Below, one piece after another: positions 46,315 through 57,227 of a DNA stretch of 64,000 nt; positions within the stretch are counted from its first letter, which is position 1; each line of letters begins with the position of its first letter. The position numbers and the translations under genes were made by a program. Below the pieces are notes generated by a model that saw only the letters and a program-made list of their open reading frames with translations, was not told where the DNA came from and ran no database searches. Source of the DNA: Pseudoscleropodium purum. Lineage: Eukaryota > Streptophyta > Bryopsida > Hypnales > Brachytheciaceae. Location of the stretch: NCBI GenBank assembly GCA_963969395.1, contig OZ017801.1, positions 9,801,611-9,865,610 of the forward strand, written 5' to 3'.

Positions 46315-47226
46315 TACTAGAAGAAAAACATATTCGCCACAACCGACCAATACAACTATGTGTCCTATACAATTGTCCTACAACTATAGCCCTCTATATT
46401 TGCACCAAATTTGATGTGAACAAAGTTATACATTATTGTAGTTGCAAAGTAGTCGCAAGGTGAAGTTTAGGATTACAAGGATGTATGAAAAGAATTGATG
46501 TGAGGTACTCTACATCCAATATTCTTTACAATTGTCGATGTAGACAACTTTATGTTCTGTAGAGTTTAGTGAGTTGAACTATAGTTGCATAGAATCTAAA
46601 TTCAACTAGAATTCAACTAGATTTAAACTAGAAAAAAATTACAATTGTCCCATATCAATTGTCAAGAGTACCATTAGGTTGAACGTATAAGAATTGTAAA
46701 TTATAGTATTTTTATGTAATGAATTGTAATTACGGAATTCTAATATTTCTACATTTTGTAGATTTCTATAATTTGTAGATTTTTGCAATCTATAGAAATC
46801 ACCAAGTTTTAAAGTCTAAGAAATTTTAGAACTTGTGGAAATTGTAAAGTTTTGTAAATTGGTGAAATTTATTTAATATCAATATTTGGATTTGATAATC
46901 TAAAAAAGAAGCTAGATTTGAAATTTTAAAATCTACAAATCATTGAGATTAAAACTTCAAAATCTACAAATCATAAACAAGTTGTAAATGAATTGCAAAC
47001 AAGTTGCACTTAAGCAAGTTCCACATCAGCAACCACGTCAGAAAAGTTCATCAATGAACTTCCACATAGAATATTGAATGAGATCAAACTTGCAACTATT
47101 TTGCAATTAGCGCGACTTGTCCACTACAACTATAGTCTCCAAATTATCATCTAGTTGCAAATGCCTCTTGCAACTACAAAACTAGTTGCAAACTGTAGTT
47201 GTAAAATCCCTTGTTTTCTTGTAGTA
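46315..47226. mobile_element. Non-autonomous CACTA-like element (912 bp)
   Basis: Ends are TACTAGAAGAAAAAC (left) and TACTACAAGAAAACA (right, reverse complement), close to the plant CACTA terminus CACTACAAGAAAA. The 3-bp target duplication CTT is present on both sides (46312-46314 and 47227-47229), as expected for CACTA elements. The right subterminal region has short repeated units of the form TAGTTGCAA/TTGCAACTA, typical of transposase-binding subterminal repeats. No transposase frame is inside. Confidence 0.7.
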
Positions 47227-47229
47227 CTT

Positions 47230-48390
47230 GACCTATGGCTAGTTGAACTACCCCCAACAAACTCTTCATTAACAATGGTCTTTGGACAAACTTTATTATT
47301 ATTATTCTATACTATTGTCACTAATATTACCTTTAAGCAACAATACAAGAGTGCATGTATCTTTTATTTACTATGTAGTGAAATTTTTGTTTAGATAGAT
47401 TAGCAAACTGTAGTAAAGATGGTGCAAGTAGAATATGAATTTTTACTATAAAGAGAATATGTTATAAAATTTTCAAAAGCAACATGCTCTAAGATTCCAT
47501 AATGGATCAATTATAGACTCGGTAGAAAACAAACCATATTTAGAACTTTGAAACAATGTTGACTAATGCATGAATAGAGTCTCTTATGAATAGCCACTTT
47601 GCTAATTTACTCAAGTTCTAAATCAAAGACTTGGCGGCTTCATGTGCAATTTTGATTTCTATGAGGTAAAACATAGGTGTTTGTTTAATGTGCTTTTTGC
47701 TTGAAACCAAAAAGGATGCTAGCCTATGCGTTTGTATAGTTACGAGGTTAACCCCTAATGACCCAAGTGACCATTTTTTGGTTGCTACCCTTCTTTTTTG
47801 AGTTGTTGTTTTCAAATTTTAAATTGTGCATTGTATACTAAAAAGCATATTGCATTGTGAATCCATTGGCAATAATTTCATCAAATTCCAAGTTAAATTC
47901 TACTTTGTAGAAATTTTCAAAGTTAAGTGAAGTAGTGTACTTTACAGCTCATTTTCTTGGATTTAGTTTGGGCATGGACTAAAAAGTCAGCCAACCAATG
48001 TCATTCTTGCCCACCTTGAAAAAAGAATATCCAAAAAGTTCAAGGAGAAGACAAGTCAATCATTTTTTTTACAAACTCTAGTCTTATTTCAGTGACATTG
48101 TGCATTGCAAGCTCTATTATGAATTGAAAATTACTTGAAATTTTACACATACACTTTTTGACTCTCTCATCTTTCACTAAGCACAAAACTGCATCATTTC
48201 AAAATATTTTCACAAACATATGCTCTTTCAAAGTGCGTTGCCTTGTATTTCCATTGACCCAAATAAAACTTCAAACTTAAATATCTCCTAAACTATGCAA
48301 TCAAATAATCTGAATTTTTTTTGGTTCTCACTCTCAATGTGCATTTCAAGATCATATCGTCACACTCTTATCCAATTTCAAGAAAAAATA
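47230..48390. other. AT-rich intergenic DNA
   Basis: No feature was recognised in this stretch. Confidence 0.5.
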
Positions 48391-48640
48391 GTGTGCCCTT
48401 TGCCATTGCCATGGTCAAAACAAAGGAAAAAAATATTTTCTAATTTTGTAATTCATAAAAACTTCAAAATTCGATAACTGTTATGCCTTAGGTTGGAATG
48501 CCATGAAACAAGCCTGTGCATCCCTCCTTGCTGAGAGCTTTTGGACAATACCAAACATGCGAACGGGAGACATATGGTCCAAGAGATCTCAACGTAATAA
48601 ACAAACAAAACAAACAAATAGCCTAATTTCATAGAAGGAC
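48391..48640 (+). repeat. Repeat R4 (SINE-like), tandem unit 1
   Basis: Starts GTGTGCCCTTTGCCATTGCC, carries AAAAACTTCAAAATTCGATA and TTAGGTTGGAATGCCATGAA, and ends in a CAAA-rich tail followed by TAATTTCATAGAAGGA. It is followed by a second unit 260 bp on. Confidence 0.7.
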
Positions 48641-48650
48641 TAGTATACTC

Positions 48651-48910
48651 TCTGTGCTGTTGCTATGGTCAAAACAAAAGAAAAAATAATTTTCAAATTT
48701 TTGTAGTTTGTAAAAACTTCGAAATTCAATAACTTTCATGCCCTAGGTTGGAACACCATGAAACCAAGCCCGTGCACCCCTCCTCATTGAGGGCTTTCCG
48801 ATGATACCAAACACACAAATGGGAGATGTACGGTGTAGGAGATTCCAACGTAACAAACTAACTAAACAAACAAAACAAAACAAACAAACAACTTAACTTA
48901 ATAGAAGGAT
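48651..48910 (+). repeat. Repeat R4 (SINE-like), tandem unit 2
   Basis: Same order of landmarks as unit 1 (TGTGCTGTTGCTATGGTCAA, TAGGTTGGAACACCATGAAA, CCCCTCCTCATTGAGGGCTT), with a longer CAAA-type tail and the same AATAGAAGGA end. Confidence 0.7.
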
Positions 48911-50690
48911 GAGCAAAACTTGGCATTGCCCAAGTTCTTGACAATTTTGACCCCTTTTCAAAGTACATCTTCCCTTGGGTCATCAGGGGCAAAGGTGGTT
49001 CTACCTTAACTAAGCTTATGTAGCAAAGCGGTGGCCTAAAAGTGTCCAATGGATGAGTTCCCATAGTAAAACCTCAAGGAACTCACAACCCTCCAAAGCA
49101 ACCGAAAATCTTCTAACGAGAACTAAATCAATCACAAATAATCCGTGCTGGCAAATATGAAAAACTGAATCCCATCTCAATCACTTAACTCTGCTTTTGT
49201 TGACAATTGCAGACATCCCATTATTAAATGTCTACAAAAAATAGGACCAACAGCTGGACTACGCCAAGATACCGACGTAGTAGTCTTGAAAAGATTACTT
49301 TTAATAAACGTGTGGTGTCACTATTCCCAGACCCCAGGGTCCCCACAAAAAATGAAAAATTCGGCAGACACCATTCCAATAGTAGACCGACGCCTTTGTC
49401 TGGGCTCTTTAATATCACCATGATCCGTAATGTCACAGCATATGGAGTGTTGTCAAACTGTACTGTAGGAGCATCGGTACCCAAGTTTTAAAATGAAATA
49501 TCATGGCTCTCTCTCAAAGTTGAAGCTCCTCCGCCACATATGCTAAGTATGCTAATTAATTAAATAATTATTTATTATGCAGGGAATGTTGTCTACCTCA
49601 CTTGATCATGAGGTACGTTTCGGTATGTTGCAAGAATTTAAATACAAAAGTGAGAACATTAAGAGTTAATATGTATGCATGTGTAAAAGGGTTTTTCTCA
49701 AGCATCTAGCTTATAACTTGTGCAATTCCAAAGCTCTTGAAAGTTACATTGGACAGATTACATACATCTGATGAATAGTAACTTGTTCTATAGGACGTGA
49801 AATGAATAGTAATCTGTCCAATGTGACAACCATGCTTGAAACCTCTAATTAAAGTTCTTTGAATTTCAAGATGGCTTAGGGGTTTGGGGGAATCCAAAGT
49901 GAAATATCAAATGTTTTTTTTCTTTTTTCTTTTTTTTCACTCATATTCTTTTTGAGATTGAAAAAATCAAATGAACTTCTAGGGAATCTAATTTTTTACC
50001 ATCAAAGATTCAATCTAGTTGGTTAAAAAGTTAATATGTTTTTGTTTTTGTTTTGACTTCTAACTCGGACATCAACAGAGAATATCTTTTTTTTTACAAA
50101 TGGAGAATATGAAAATTTTATATATCATTATAAAAAATAAAATAAAATTTAACTTGATAGTGGCATTTGACTTTAAGGTCATTAGCAAGGATTATTTCAA
50201 GGATGTAAAATATAAAATATTGATTATTTCATAAATCTTCAAACCAATCTTCATTTCTATTTGAACTTCTTGAAAAAAATTGAATTGAATTGTCTTTTCT
50301 ATATTTACTAATTATTTTCACTTTTTATTACAAAAATTATAAAAAAAAAGAGACCTTTTTTTTCAAGAAACAAATTTGAGTTTTTCTTATAGTGATGGGC
50401 AATTTGTAATATAACGTACTAAAAATTGAAATTAAAATAGAAGATTACTATTTGAGCACAATTTAATTTTTTTTTTCTTTTTTTTCTTTTTTTTTTCTTC
50501 CAACACATGGGCATTTGAACACAATTTGAAAGGCTACTAGATTTACCTCAAACATGATGTTTCCGGGCCATTCCGGCATTTCGTGGTCCATTTCGGCAGA
50601 CAAAGAGGTTCCGATTATGCTTCCTTCCTGGCATGGGGCGCTGACTAGCTAGGTTTGTTTTCAGCAGGCAAAGCGGCCGACTAGTTTCGT
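48911..50690. other. Intergenic DNA with poly-T tracts
   Basis: No gene. Long T/C-interrupted T-tracts occur at about 49914-49938 and 50468-50500. Composition becomes GC-richer at about 50560, near the start of the next gene. Confidence 0.55.
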
Positions 50691-51332
50691 TATCGATCCT
50701 ACTGTCTGCACCCGGCCTCATCTAGCTTACAGCCGACGATAAACCTAATTAGCTTCGAGCTTCTTCTTTTTCTTCGATTCCATAACGCGTGAGAACTCTG
50801 TACAGTAGTTCTCGAGAGCCTTCCTTCCTCAGGAGCATTGTTGCAAGTTCAGGAATAGAAGCTCAATTCAAGTTCACTTTGCTTCAGGTTTTGCTTCAGG
50901 TTCAGGTTTGCTTTGGAACTTCACATCGATCGATCCCACATCAAGTCTGAGTGAAGGAGATCGATTCGATCGAGGTTCTAACGACGCTAGCTAGCTTGCA
51001 CGGCGCTAGCTTGAATTGACTGAATCTATCTCGACTGGTGGAGCTAGTTCTAGTACGTTCTAGCTTAATTGCTACCGACAGATTTCAGTTTCAGGTAGGT
51101 GGAACGTACGGTTGGTTGTTGAGCAGGTTATGAAGTAGCTAGGTTTGTTAGCGGATAAGATTCCAATCCTTGGGCATGCTGTAGTCTTGACGTACAACGA
51201 CGTTTTGAATCATTCAATCTTTTTTGCCGTCGAGCGACTTGTGTCGGTAAAGCTTTTGGTTTCGGAATCTGATGGATGGATCTGGGTTTGCCTGGTTTTC
51301 AAACTTACAGGTTGAAGCTAGGAGGAGGAACT
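50691..51332 (+). promoter_or_regulatory. Promoter and spliced 5' leader of the tandem C2-like gene
   Basis: A GC-richer first exon probably starts between 50700 and 50900 and ends at 51094 with TTTCAG|GTAGGT. A short leader intron runs to the acceptor AACTTACAG ending at 51310, and the coding ATG is 22 bp later. The leader has a GCTTCAGGTT-type repeat at 50881-50915. Confidence 0.5.
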
Positions 51333-54300
51333 ATGGTGAAGCATCTCCAATTGGTGCTCATTAGAGCCATCAAAATCAATGCCTGCACCAGTATGAGTAA
51401 GTCGGTTTGTTTTCATTCTTCGCTTGCACGTTTGATCGTGATCGTTGAGATAGTGAGTTGCGACCTTCAAGTACCCATACCAGAGCTTTGAGAACTTAGA
51501 CTAGGCAAGGTATCGCGTTCAGTCGGCCGACTGAAACTGCTCCAGTGGCACTGAAATTCTCCATTTCGACGATAATGAGGTTCGATGATCATATTTGTTG
51601 ATATATGGTGTGTTTCAAAGCGCTGGATATGGGATGGTCAAGCTCTCAGAGCTTTGAAAATGACGACTGGTATAGATCTGAGGTTTTAGTCCGTCGTCTG
51701 AAAGTGCTCCAATTTTCACTGAAATCCTCCCCCTAACGCATTGATATGAAATTTTTTATGGTTTTATTTGCAAAAATGGCGTGTTTCAGAGCACTGAAGT
51801 TGTGACGTTCAAGTGTCCAGCGAGCCTTTGAAACACGTCAGGACTAGGCAAGATGTGAGGTTTCAGTCTCCTTAGTGAGCCCTCAGAATCATTGCAGTAC
51901 TTTCAGTCGGGCGACGACTGAAACCTCGCATGAAGGGCTCACTGGGGTGACCCAATTAACGAATTTTAAAGAATTTGAGGTTACTTTGGTTGGAAATAGA
52001 AAATAATATGCTATTTTCTTCGACTTCTCTTATCTGCATTTAAATCGACTTGTTTTAAAAGTGCCAGAATTGTGGCAGTCAAGTGCACAAGAGCTTCAAA
52101 AACAAGGAACATTTGATATAGATCTGAGCTTCCAGATTATTTAGCATAGACCTGGAAAAGTTCCAATTTCCTGGACTTCTGCCAATTTGTCGAACATGGC
52201 GATTCATTTAAATTCCGAAATTCCACATCTGTATTTACAACTACGGTGGTGTTTACATATGAATGCAGAAGCTAAAACGAGGGTATACGCAAAAGCTTCT
52301 TACAAAAATACCGTCCACACAACCAGTCTAGTAGAAGGTATGATCCAGTCTTTCTTTTGCCAAATTCTGAAGATTCTACTTGTGTTTGATGCGTGAATTC
52401 TGGTGTGTACGTTCTGTAGAAGAGGCTTTCTCAGTGACCTTAGTGCCGACATTTAGGTTTAGGGTTTGATACTCTACCAAAAGTAAGAATGTCAGAAGTA
52501 CTCCAGGCTTGATCCAGTCCCACGATATAACTAACTCGAGTTATGAACTTGATGGTATAGTACCATAGTAAAATACACACCCAATTGTGTAAGCCTGTGA
52601 TCTATAGATTGCTTGGATTGGGATGTTTGCAGATATGGGACAGAATCCTGTATTTGCGGGGGACGGAACCAATGTGTGTCATTTCGTCTACGAGAACGAG
52701 ACTGAGTGCATCACCCTTGAATTGTTCAACAGGAATCACACCTGTATCGGATATTCGAAGTAAGTTTCGTTAGAAGAAATTCCACAGGTTTTCATTTGAC
52801 TTCCAAGTCTCTTAGGTTCCTGTGTTCACTACTGCACTACCCCTCACTGGTGCAACTCCATTATCTGGAAAGAATCAACATAGTTAAATCACTCATTTCA
52901 TTTCATTGACATGGTTTTATAGCATGTGACATTCATCTGCACAAAGCTCTGAAAACGAGCTAGGATTGGTATATATTTACGTTTCAGGCAGTGCCCTAAG
53001 TCGTGGCATTCCGCCGATTTAACGAAATTGACGGTAGAAACAACCTTGAGATGTTGTTCCAACCTTCCGCTTGGTTGAAATATCCCTTTGTAGGTTTTTA
53101 AATGTTGTTCAACAGGGGTTTTGTGTTAGTAGTGTCCGGAGAACTTCGGTTTTGCGTGATGACAAATTTACTGTATTAAAAGAAAACACTCTGATGACAC
53201 AGAATTTGAATCTTGATAAGCTTTATGACTTTTTGACACATGGATGATCTCCTAATTGGGAACTGAACGACACTTGCGCACCTAATCTACAAAGTTTCTT
53301 CCAATGACGGCATGCCTTCAATTTCTTAGAGGAGAAAAATGATCAGAATTTAGAGCTCTTGCTTGTCAGTTCAGTTTCACTTCAGGTTGACAAAAAGGGC
53401 CTAATCTTTGTGGAGACAATCTGGCAGACTTTCCTTCGCGGAGCTTGCAAATTTAAAGCCGGAGCAAGACCCAGAAGAGAAGACCTTGTCAGTACTGGTC
53501 GCTTCTGGTGGCTACCAGAAGCCGTTCGGAGAATTAATCTTGACTGCTCAAATTAAACAGCAGAAGGTGAGGAGGAGTTTAAGGTTGAATGGTTACAATC
53601 TGTAAAATCGGGTTTGTTTCAAAGTGCCAATACTGTGACATTCAATTGCACAAATCTCTGAAAACTGGGAACGATTTATAGATTAGTAATCGAATAGATC
53701 TGAGGTTCCAGACATGGAAAGAGCCAATTTCTAAGAACTTTGCCAATTTAACAAACATGGTAATCATGATTTGATTTCTGTGCAGTTTTGTGAGTTTCTA
53801 TGGAACGCATTCTAATGTTTCTAGAGAATCTACTCCTCACAATCGGGGAACATGGATCGTTGCCTTGTTGTGGACAGGCTATGGGGGAGGAGGGAAATCT
53901 AAATGTTGAGCTTAAGCAAGGAATCATCAAGGGGCTCATCTCCATTTTCGGTTGTAATTCTGTTTGCCTTTGATCTCCACTTCTTTTGTAATCAGTTAGG
54001 TGGAGGATACTACTTGTGTCATTTTGAAAAGCAATTCTACATACATGAAAGTGTGATTTTTATGTATATCTTATGTGATTTTTTAAAGCTCGTGCAGGTG
54101 CAGTAGTAGACAATGAACCTTATTCAATGATGAATGGCCATAGAGATTTAGGCTAGTCATGCTTACAGCGTCATGCTAATTGAAGCCCAACGAAGTATAT
54201 GAATAGTGTTCAGGAGTAAATGAATAGCTGAGAGATAGGAGGCTCATTGCATGAGAGATCAGTTTGAGTATCTACCTTACATGCTATTTTTGATGCTTTT

Positions 54301-56152
54301 GAATTGTTACATAGAACATATATAAACTCCTCCTACACTAAGTCTGTGCAGTGATATTGGTGAAAGTACTGAACCACTAATTTATGTTTTATGCAGCAAG
54401 GACAACTAAAATGAATGCAAAGCTCACCTACAAGCATACTACATTAGCAAGTGGAACCCTCGAAGGTGAGTTTACATGACACCTTTCAAGAAAGATGACA
54501 ACTCTGCTCCTACTCAGCTAGAGTCACTCTTGCATTTGCAACTGAATACCACATTTGTCAGTCGATATCCCTCTCGACTCTTTCATCAATCTCACATGGT
54601 GCGTTGCGCTTGGAAAAGCGAGGGTCTAGAGGACTTCGTCTTCTTGCTCTTAGAGTCATAGATCTCGAAAATCTAATGGTCCTCAATTCCTCATCAGTCT
54701 TAAGAGGAGAGGTTTGTCGATGAAGATTGTTCATCTTTGGCTCTCTAAAAAGGATGAGATTATGACTCTAAACCCTCCTTTTGTCTCTCCGAACATGTGA
54801 CAAAGATAGTGAGAGGAGACTCTCCTATGAGGATTATTTCCTACGACTGTCATTGCACATCCCGGCCCTTGAATTGTTATCTAGCACATGTTCCCTGATG
54901 TCATGTACTTTGCTTTCGTGAGGTGTGTCAGGGACGGGAAACAAATTTGTGTGGCACGCGGACAACACGTTCACTTTCATAATCAACTCTTCCAAACCAG
55001 AAGATGTCCTTGAAATTAAGATCTATAATGGATTAAACAAGGTCGGGCAATGCAAGTAAGTGCAAACATGCTGTAAACAATCCTTGAGTTTACCTTCACT
55101 TCTGTCTGTCGTGTCTTCCGAGGTCCGTACGGCATTCTATTTGAAGCTGCTTTAGAACTGAATTAGCGGTACATCTCAGCCGGATTGATCTGTATTGTCA
55201 TGTTTATTAGATGGCAACATTTCAAGATACCTTTCATTCTGGAACCTCAGATCTCTATCAGTCTTAATATTTAGAGGTGACTGTGCTGATTCAATGTTTC
55301 AAAATTTCCAAACCTTGAATCATGTCATTTTAACAAAAATGGTCGGTCACCCTTGTGTGTTTGCAGGATTCAGATGTCATTGCTCATAACAGGAGAGGAG
55401 GGTCACCGAGCTGATCCGAGGGGGGTGGTTACTCGAACAGCAAATCTGCTCGTGAATAATAAAAATGTTGGATCCATCGAAGTGGCTGCCACTTTCACCA
55501 AAGCTCTTGTAAGTCCACTGCAACACAGAGTTACAACGTATTAACTAAAACTGATCTGCTTTTAATATTTAGGTGCTTACTGAAGTCAAGCCTCTCCGTC
55601 CTGAAGAAAGTAAACCCTGTAACAGTCACCCATTCAAATCCTCATTTGAGTTTTGGCATTTTTTAACTTCTATCTTTGTTAAAATAAATTAGTTTTCTCA
55701 ATTTCTCAATTGCCATTCTTCTCCAGATTGGTCGGAGAAATTCTTATCCTCAGGATCACGCTACCACGCCATCTCTGTATCCTCCTTGGCAAGAACCACA
55801 TCAGCCCATTCCACCGCATCACGTCCTTCACCATTCACACCCCATGCCTAACATCTACTTTGGATCCCCAGTTGAGGGCTCGCCGTCATCATCCGTTCCA
55901 CAGTCTCCACACCGGCTTTACCCCCCCGAGCAACCACATCTGGTGCAACCGGGATACATACCTCGGGCGGCACCGGGGCCATATGAACCATCTGCACCGT
56001 CTGCTCCGCAGGCGTTCTACCCCCCAGTGTATCCATCGGGGGCGCAAGTTCGTCAGCCTGAGGCGCACGGGGCTCCCCCGGGCAGAGAGGAGAAGAAAGC
56101 CTACTTCCAAGACGACCCTGAAATCGCAAATTTTGTTAATTGTTTCCATTAG
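51333..56152 (+). CDS. Tandem C2-like, proline-tailed protein (410 aa, nine coding exons)
   Basis: Exons: 51333-51396, 52269-52337, 52633-52759, 53428-53566, 53878-53950, 54397-54465, 54932-55055, 55367-55508, 55727-56152. All introns are GT-AG, and joined phases are consistent (1,1,2,0,1,1,2,0). Residues 1-133 and 134-269 are two homologous C2-like domains: HLQLVLIRAIKI and NLNVELKQGIIK start them, and the second contains FVWHADNTFTF and EDVLEIKIYNGLNKVGQCKI, close to C2 beta strands. The tail (270-410) is rich in Pro, Tyr and Gly, as in SRC2-type plant C2 proteins. Such proteins bind membranes, often with calcium. Here the loops lack most of the aspartates that bind calcium, so calcium binding is doubtful. 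Start is the first ATG after the leader acceptor. A 24-bp microexon at 55586-55609 would also keep frame but is not needed. Confidence 0.72.
51440..52200 (+). repeat. Intron-associated palindromic-end repeats, four diverged copies (C2 gene intron)
   Basis: Copies at about 51440-51580, 51605-51745, 51770-51930 and 52045-52190 share TTCAAAG.GC, TGTGACATTCAAGTG, GCTTTGAAAA, TAGATCTGAGGTTTCAG and TGCTCCAATTTCACTGAAAT-like blocks. Confidence 0.55.
52895..53030 (+). repeat. Intron-associated palindromic-end repeat (C2 gene)
   Basis: It contains ATGTGACATTCATCTGCACA, AAGCTCTGAAAACGAGCTAG, TATTTACGTTTCAGGCAGTG and ends GCCGATTTAACGAAATTGAC. It lies between exons 52633-52759 and 53428-53566. Confidence 0.65.
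53610..53762 (+). repeat. Intron-associated palindromic-end repeat (C2 gene)
   Basis: Contains TTTCAAAGTGCCAATACTGT, GACATTCAATTGCACAAATC, GATCTGAGGTTCCAGAC and ends GCCAATTTAACAAACATGG. It lies between exons 53428-53566 and 53878-53950. Confidence 0.6.
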
Positions 56153-57227
56153 AATTAGGGTGCTGCTGCTGCTGCTGTGGTATGGTGTTCACTGTGTGAC
56201 TGTTGGAAGCGAAGTTGCAGTCTGTGTGTGTATATTAAAGTAGTTGTCAATTTTCCAGCTGTGATTCGAGCTGAGGAGTACGCACAAGGATTTCTTTTCA
56301 AGAATTGAGTGCTTTCTTATGCTCTGTGATGTAAAGCTTCGGCTGCTTAGCACGCGCTTGCAACACTTGCCTTGCGATGAAATTGGATCCGATGAAGACT
56401 GAGATCTTCCTCACGATTTCTGGGGAGGTTTTCCTATGATCAGTGTTCTTGTGGAGGTTTTTTCCCCGTGTATCATGGAGAGGCCTCCAAAAGATCACTG
56501 GCCATTGGGAATGTTGTCCGAAAGTTTAGGAACCGGTGAATGAGAAAATTTCTATTTGTAAACGTATCCAAGGCATTTGAGTTTTGAGAAGAGAGATTTG
56601 CTTTCATAATGATTTTTAGCAAAATTGGAATATCAGTTTATTGCCTGTGAGTAGGGGGCAAGATAACTTTTGCATGACTTGCTCTTATAATAATTATCAT
56701 CTCAAGGTATGCATAAGAAAGCAATTATCTTGTAATCTGACAACAAAACACAACCTAATCATCCCAACAAAATTCCCAAAATCATTGCCATTACCCTAAA
56801 TGCAAAGCACGAATCAACCTTCTCACAACAAACAAGCAAGCTCAGCAGAAAAAAATGCCAAACTCTTGACCATTGTTTAACAGATCCCGTCAACAATGCA
56901 AGTTCACATACTGGCTGAACCACATCTTACTGTTGTTCTCAATCCAGTACAACGTGAATTCCATGCTCCATTTGACATTCAAGTTAGCTTGCTGTGGCGA
57001 TTAATCGGGCGATAAACATGCGAATTAATTTGCAAATTACAATTCATCCTCAACATTAAGCTAAATTTTCCAACCCCCCCTGCCCCTGCTCCCTAAATCA
57101 TTGCATTTCCTTTCTTACGCCATTTTAATAGAATTACGTACGCCAATTAATTTCACGGAGTTATCGTTGCCGCCTTCATTTTCACGTCCGAAACAATCAA
57201 TCCACTCAACCTACCTACCTTCAATTG
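56153..57227. other. Convergent 3' flanks of the C2-like and phytocyanin genes
   Basis: Contains the 3' UTR of the C2-like gene, including a (TGC)n run at 56161-56177 and ATTAAA near 56230 as a possible polyadenylation signal. The 3' UTR of the minus-strand phytocyanin gene enters from the other side. No gene lies between. Confidence 0.5.

Noticed and set aside
55573..55609. A 37-bp exon between the last two exons of the C2-like gene
   Set aside because: It has good borders but shifts the frame; direct joining of 55508 to 55727 keeps the frame and needs no extra exon.
55710..56243. A 177-codon plus-strand frame
   Set aside because: It overlaps the last exon of the C2-like gene in another frame; the overlapping Pro/Tyr-rich frame continues the exon phases and ends in a plausible tail.
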